Of a stretch of DNA of 64,000 bases, positions 63,501 through 64,000 are shown piece by piece (the first letter of the stretch is position 1; each line of letters begins with the position of its first letter). The position numbers and the translations under genes were made by a program. The stretch is from positions 50,504 through 114,503 of the forward strand of contig CAMDOF010000004.1 in assembly GCA_945903465.1 (NCBI GenBank). The letters are read 5' to 3'. Under the pieces are notes generated by a model. The model did no database searches. It was not told the DNA's origin and saw nothing but the letters and a program-made list of their open reading frames with translations. The DNA comes from Opitutus sp. GAS368 (lineage in GTDB: Bacteria; Verrucomicrobiota; Verrucomicrobiia; Opitutales; Opitutaceae).

Positions 63501-63755
63501 GCGCGTTTGGGTGCGATCAGCGGCCGGGGCATCGAGCCGGGCACTTACGAGTGGCGTTCAAAAAAGCTTTTGGAAGACATCTATGCCGATTACGCGGTCA
63601 CGAAGAGGATCGGCATCTTTGCGAGCCTGCGCAACGTCGGGAGCACGCCGGAAGATGTTAAACGCTTCGGCCCGAACACCCCCGCGATCGCCCGTTTTCG
63701 CCAGCGGCAGGATTACGGTTCAGCGTGGGTTTTCGGATTGAAGGGTACGTTTTAG
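60573..63755 (+). CDS. TonB-dependent receptor with carboxypeptidase-regulatory-like domain (paralogue 3)
   Basis: This 1060-residue protein has a signal peptide (GFLLSAFAPLVFFTATVVAQ). The carboxypeptidase-like domain is GTIEGRVSNARTGEFMERA and GQFRLTLVPSG. The linker KLDSFVVETSKEMDAAA leads to a plug with INEQRFAANIVNV, EFGAVVEGNVGDFLKFLPGI, ISMNGVPSNNVPITVGGF and GSALAGSVNMVPRSAFERV, and the barrel ends in LKGTF. The near-identical plug motifs make it a close paralogue of the receptors at 30630 and 37445. It is an outer-membrane importer of unknown ligand. Confidence 0.94.
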   Translation: MPLPISLRGFLLSAFAPLVFFTATVVAQIVGIGTIEGRVSNARTGEFMERARVTVEGTALETFTDSAGQFRLTLVPSGVAKIRVFFTGQESQSASVVVAAGSTVLHDFNLNSGQSRLAAEKLGSVVKLDSFVVETSKEMDAAAIAINEQRFAANIVNVVSADEFGAVVEGNVGDFLKFLPGITVDTGGGDMRTISMNGVPSNNVPITVGGFALASAQSSGTSRSIELEQTSVNNIARFEVHHSPTPESPGSALAGSVNMVPRSAFERVRPVFNSTAFLMMKDNYKDWTKTPGPRVKPTHKIQPGFDFSWVVPVNKKFGFTVSGANSTQYTSEDFSQTNWRGVGATTNGITTPGTGALPTSQFPDTTVDQPYLSDYAVQDANKFSKRTSFGFTMDYKLARNDRVSLSFQWAFFDAELSNRMLSFVVNRVAPGNFSPTFTHGQPGAGQIRLNNSGMRQKSGTTYTPTLTYRHDGPLWKAELGLGNSHASNHYRDEYRGFFNNSVATRNGVTINFDDNFYLRPGRVAVTDAGGLPVDPYNLANYSLTSASMGYQESSDLQRTVFTNLRRDFFPHGIPFLIKAGLEAKQSVRDIRKYSPSWNFVGADGRASTTPLGNDDSAAVVFDETFSQRIAPFGFGKIQWVGQEKLYALYQAHPGYFALNTPNSAYRSLIDQSKFAQEIISSAYLRADIAFFERRLKFIGGLRLEQTNVSAQGPLTDPTLNYQRDAQGKFIRAPSAANGTLGRPLLIIPTTDALGVSTLTYRDRGYQADKEYLRYFPNINTSYNVRENLIARASWYSSIGRPNFDQYSGGLTLPDTDLAPSNSNRISVNNVAIKPWSARTTKVRIEYYFDRVGQISVGAFRRDFRNFFGSISFPSTPEFLELYNLDPSDYARYDVATNYNLTRMVRMTGMEGDYKQALTFLPHWARGVQVFANVSAQRATGEGASNFSGYVPRSGSWGVSLSRSKFNLKLNWNYRSPARLGAISGRGIEPGTYEWRSKKLLEDIYADYAVTKRIGIFASLRNVGSTPEDVKRFGPNTPAIARFRQRQDYGSAWVFGLKGTF

Positions 63756-64000
63756 CTTCCGGCGCAGCTGATGCCGAACGGCGCTCCCCGTGGTCCGCGG
63801 GGTCTTCGGCCAGCGCGTTGACCACGCGAACTGTTGGCGGGGCTGGGTTTCGCGCTTCAGACGGATCTTCCTTTTCTCCCCGAACGGAATTTTGCGGGAT
63901 CCGTTGGCGCTCATTTGGGAGGAGAAACGCGTCCGCGGCGGGGTTGGGTGAGGCGTCGTTTGACGGGTTTTTTTAGGGACAACTTTGGAGCCGGCAGCGG
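63756..64000. other. Region after the last receptor, no gene recognised within the window
   Basis: This 245-bp GC-rich stretch follows the stop of the TonB receptor at 63755. Short frames cross it, but none has a recognisable start or motif before the right edge. It may belong to a gene beginning beyond the window. Confidence 0.4.

Overview
The window looks like a chromosomal segment of a Verrucomicrobiota bacterium, most likely from the Opitutaceae. It is GC-rich. It carries PVC-type CxxCH heme proteins, a DUF1501 plus PSCyt1/DUF1549/DUF1553 pair, a DUF6797 cytochrome, a DUF1080 protein, large TonB-dependent receptors with a carboxypeptidase-regulatory-like N-terminal domain, the Chlamydiae/Verrucomicrobia type of small basic protein, and many genes without a clear Shine-Dalgarno sequence. 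These are family-level inferences; no search was run.

Layout. 1-1491 is an LTA-synthase-family membrane sulfatase cut by the left edge. 2078-10439 looks like a sugar or siderophore uptake and oxidation locus: a TonB receptor divergent from a LacI regulator, then a PVC CxxCH protein and a Gfo/Idh/MocA oxidoreductase. 10639-20748 holds YebC, a 25-residue membrane peptide, two TonB receptors, a TPR protein, a DUF1080 protein and a ferredoxin. 20818-30089 is mostly housekeeping: M3 peptidase, cupin, a signal-peptide-bearing D-2-hydroxyacid dehydrogenase, ThrH, YceH, a K+ channel, GlnRS, tRNA-Arg(CCG), DedA and the small basic protein. 30630-45584 is a catabolic or oxidative block: two paralogous TonB receptors, a DUF6797 cytochrome, a PSCyt1/LamG/DUF1553 protein and a DUF1501 protein. 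45785-50988 is a rhamnose/AI-2-type ABC transporter operon. 51546-59933 holds the two subunits of a topoisomerase IV-like enzyme separated by an S41 peptidase lipoprotein, a Lys-rich peptide, RpoZ, a PRMT-like methyltransferase and a periplasmic protein. 60573-63755 is another paralogous TonB receptor.

How the genes work together (inference). The outer-membrane receptors import large ligands. The exported heme proteins, DUF1080 and DUF1501 proteins and oxidoreductase would act on them in the periplasm, and the ABC system would bring a released sugar into the cytoplasm under LacI-type control. No sugar kinase, isomerase or aldolase is present in the window.

The most unusual signal is non-coding. 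Six intergenic gaps between 8.9 and 34.0 kb each contain a two-copy direct repeat. Five of the six have copies of 33-38 bp, and one is an imperfect pair of about 60 bp. The period is always about 70-75 bp, but the repeat sequence differs at every locus. No cas genes are present. A bacterial protein with all the hallmark loops of protein arginine methyltransferases, a secreted NAD-type dehydrogenase and several tiny proteins are the next most interesting items.
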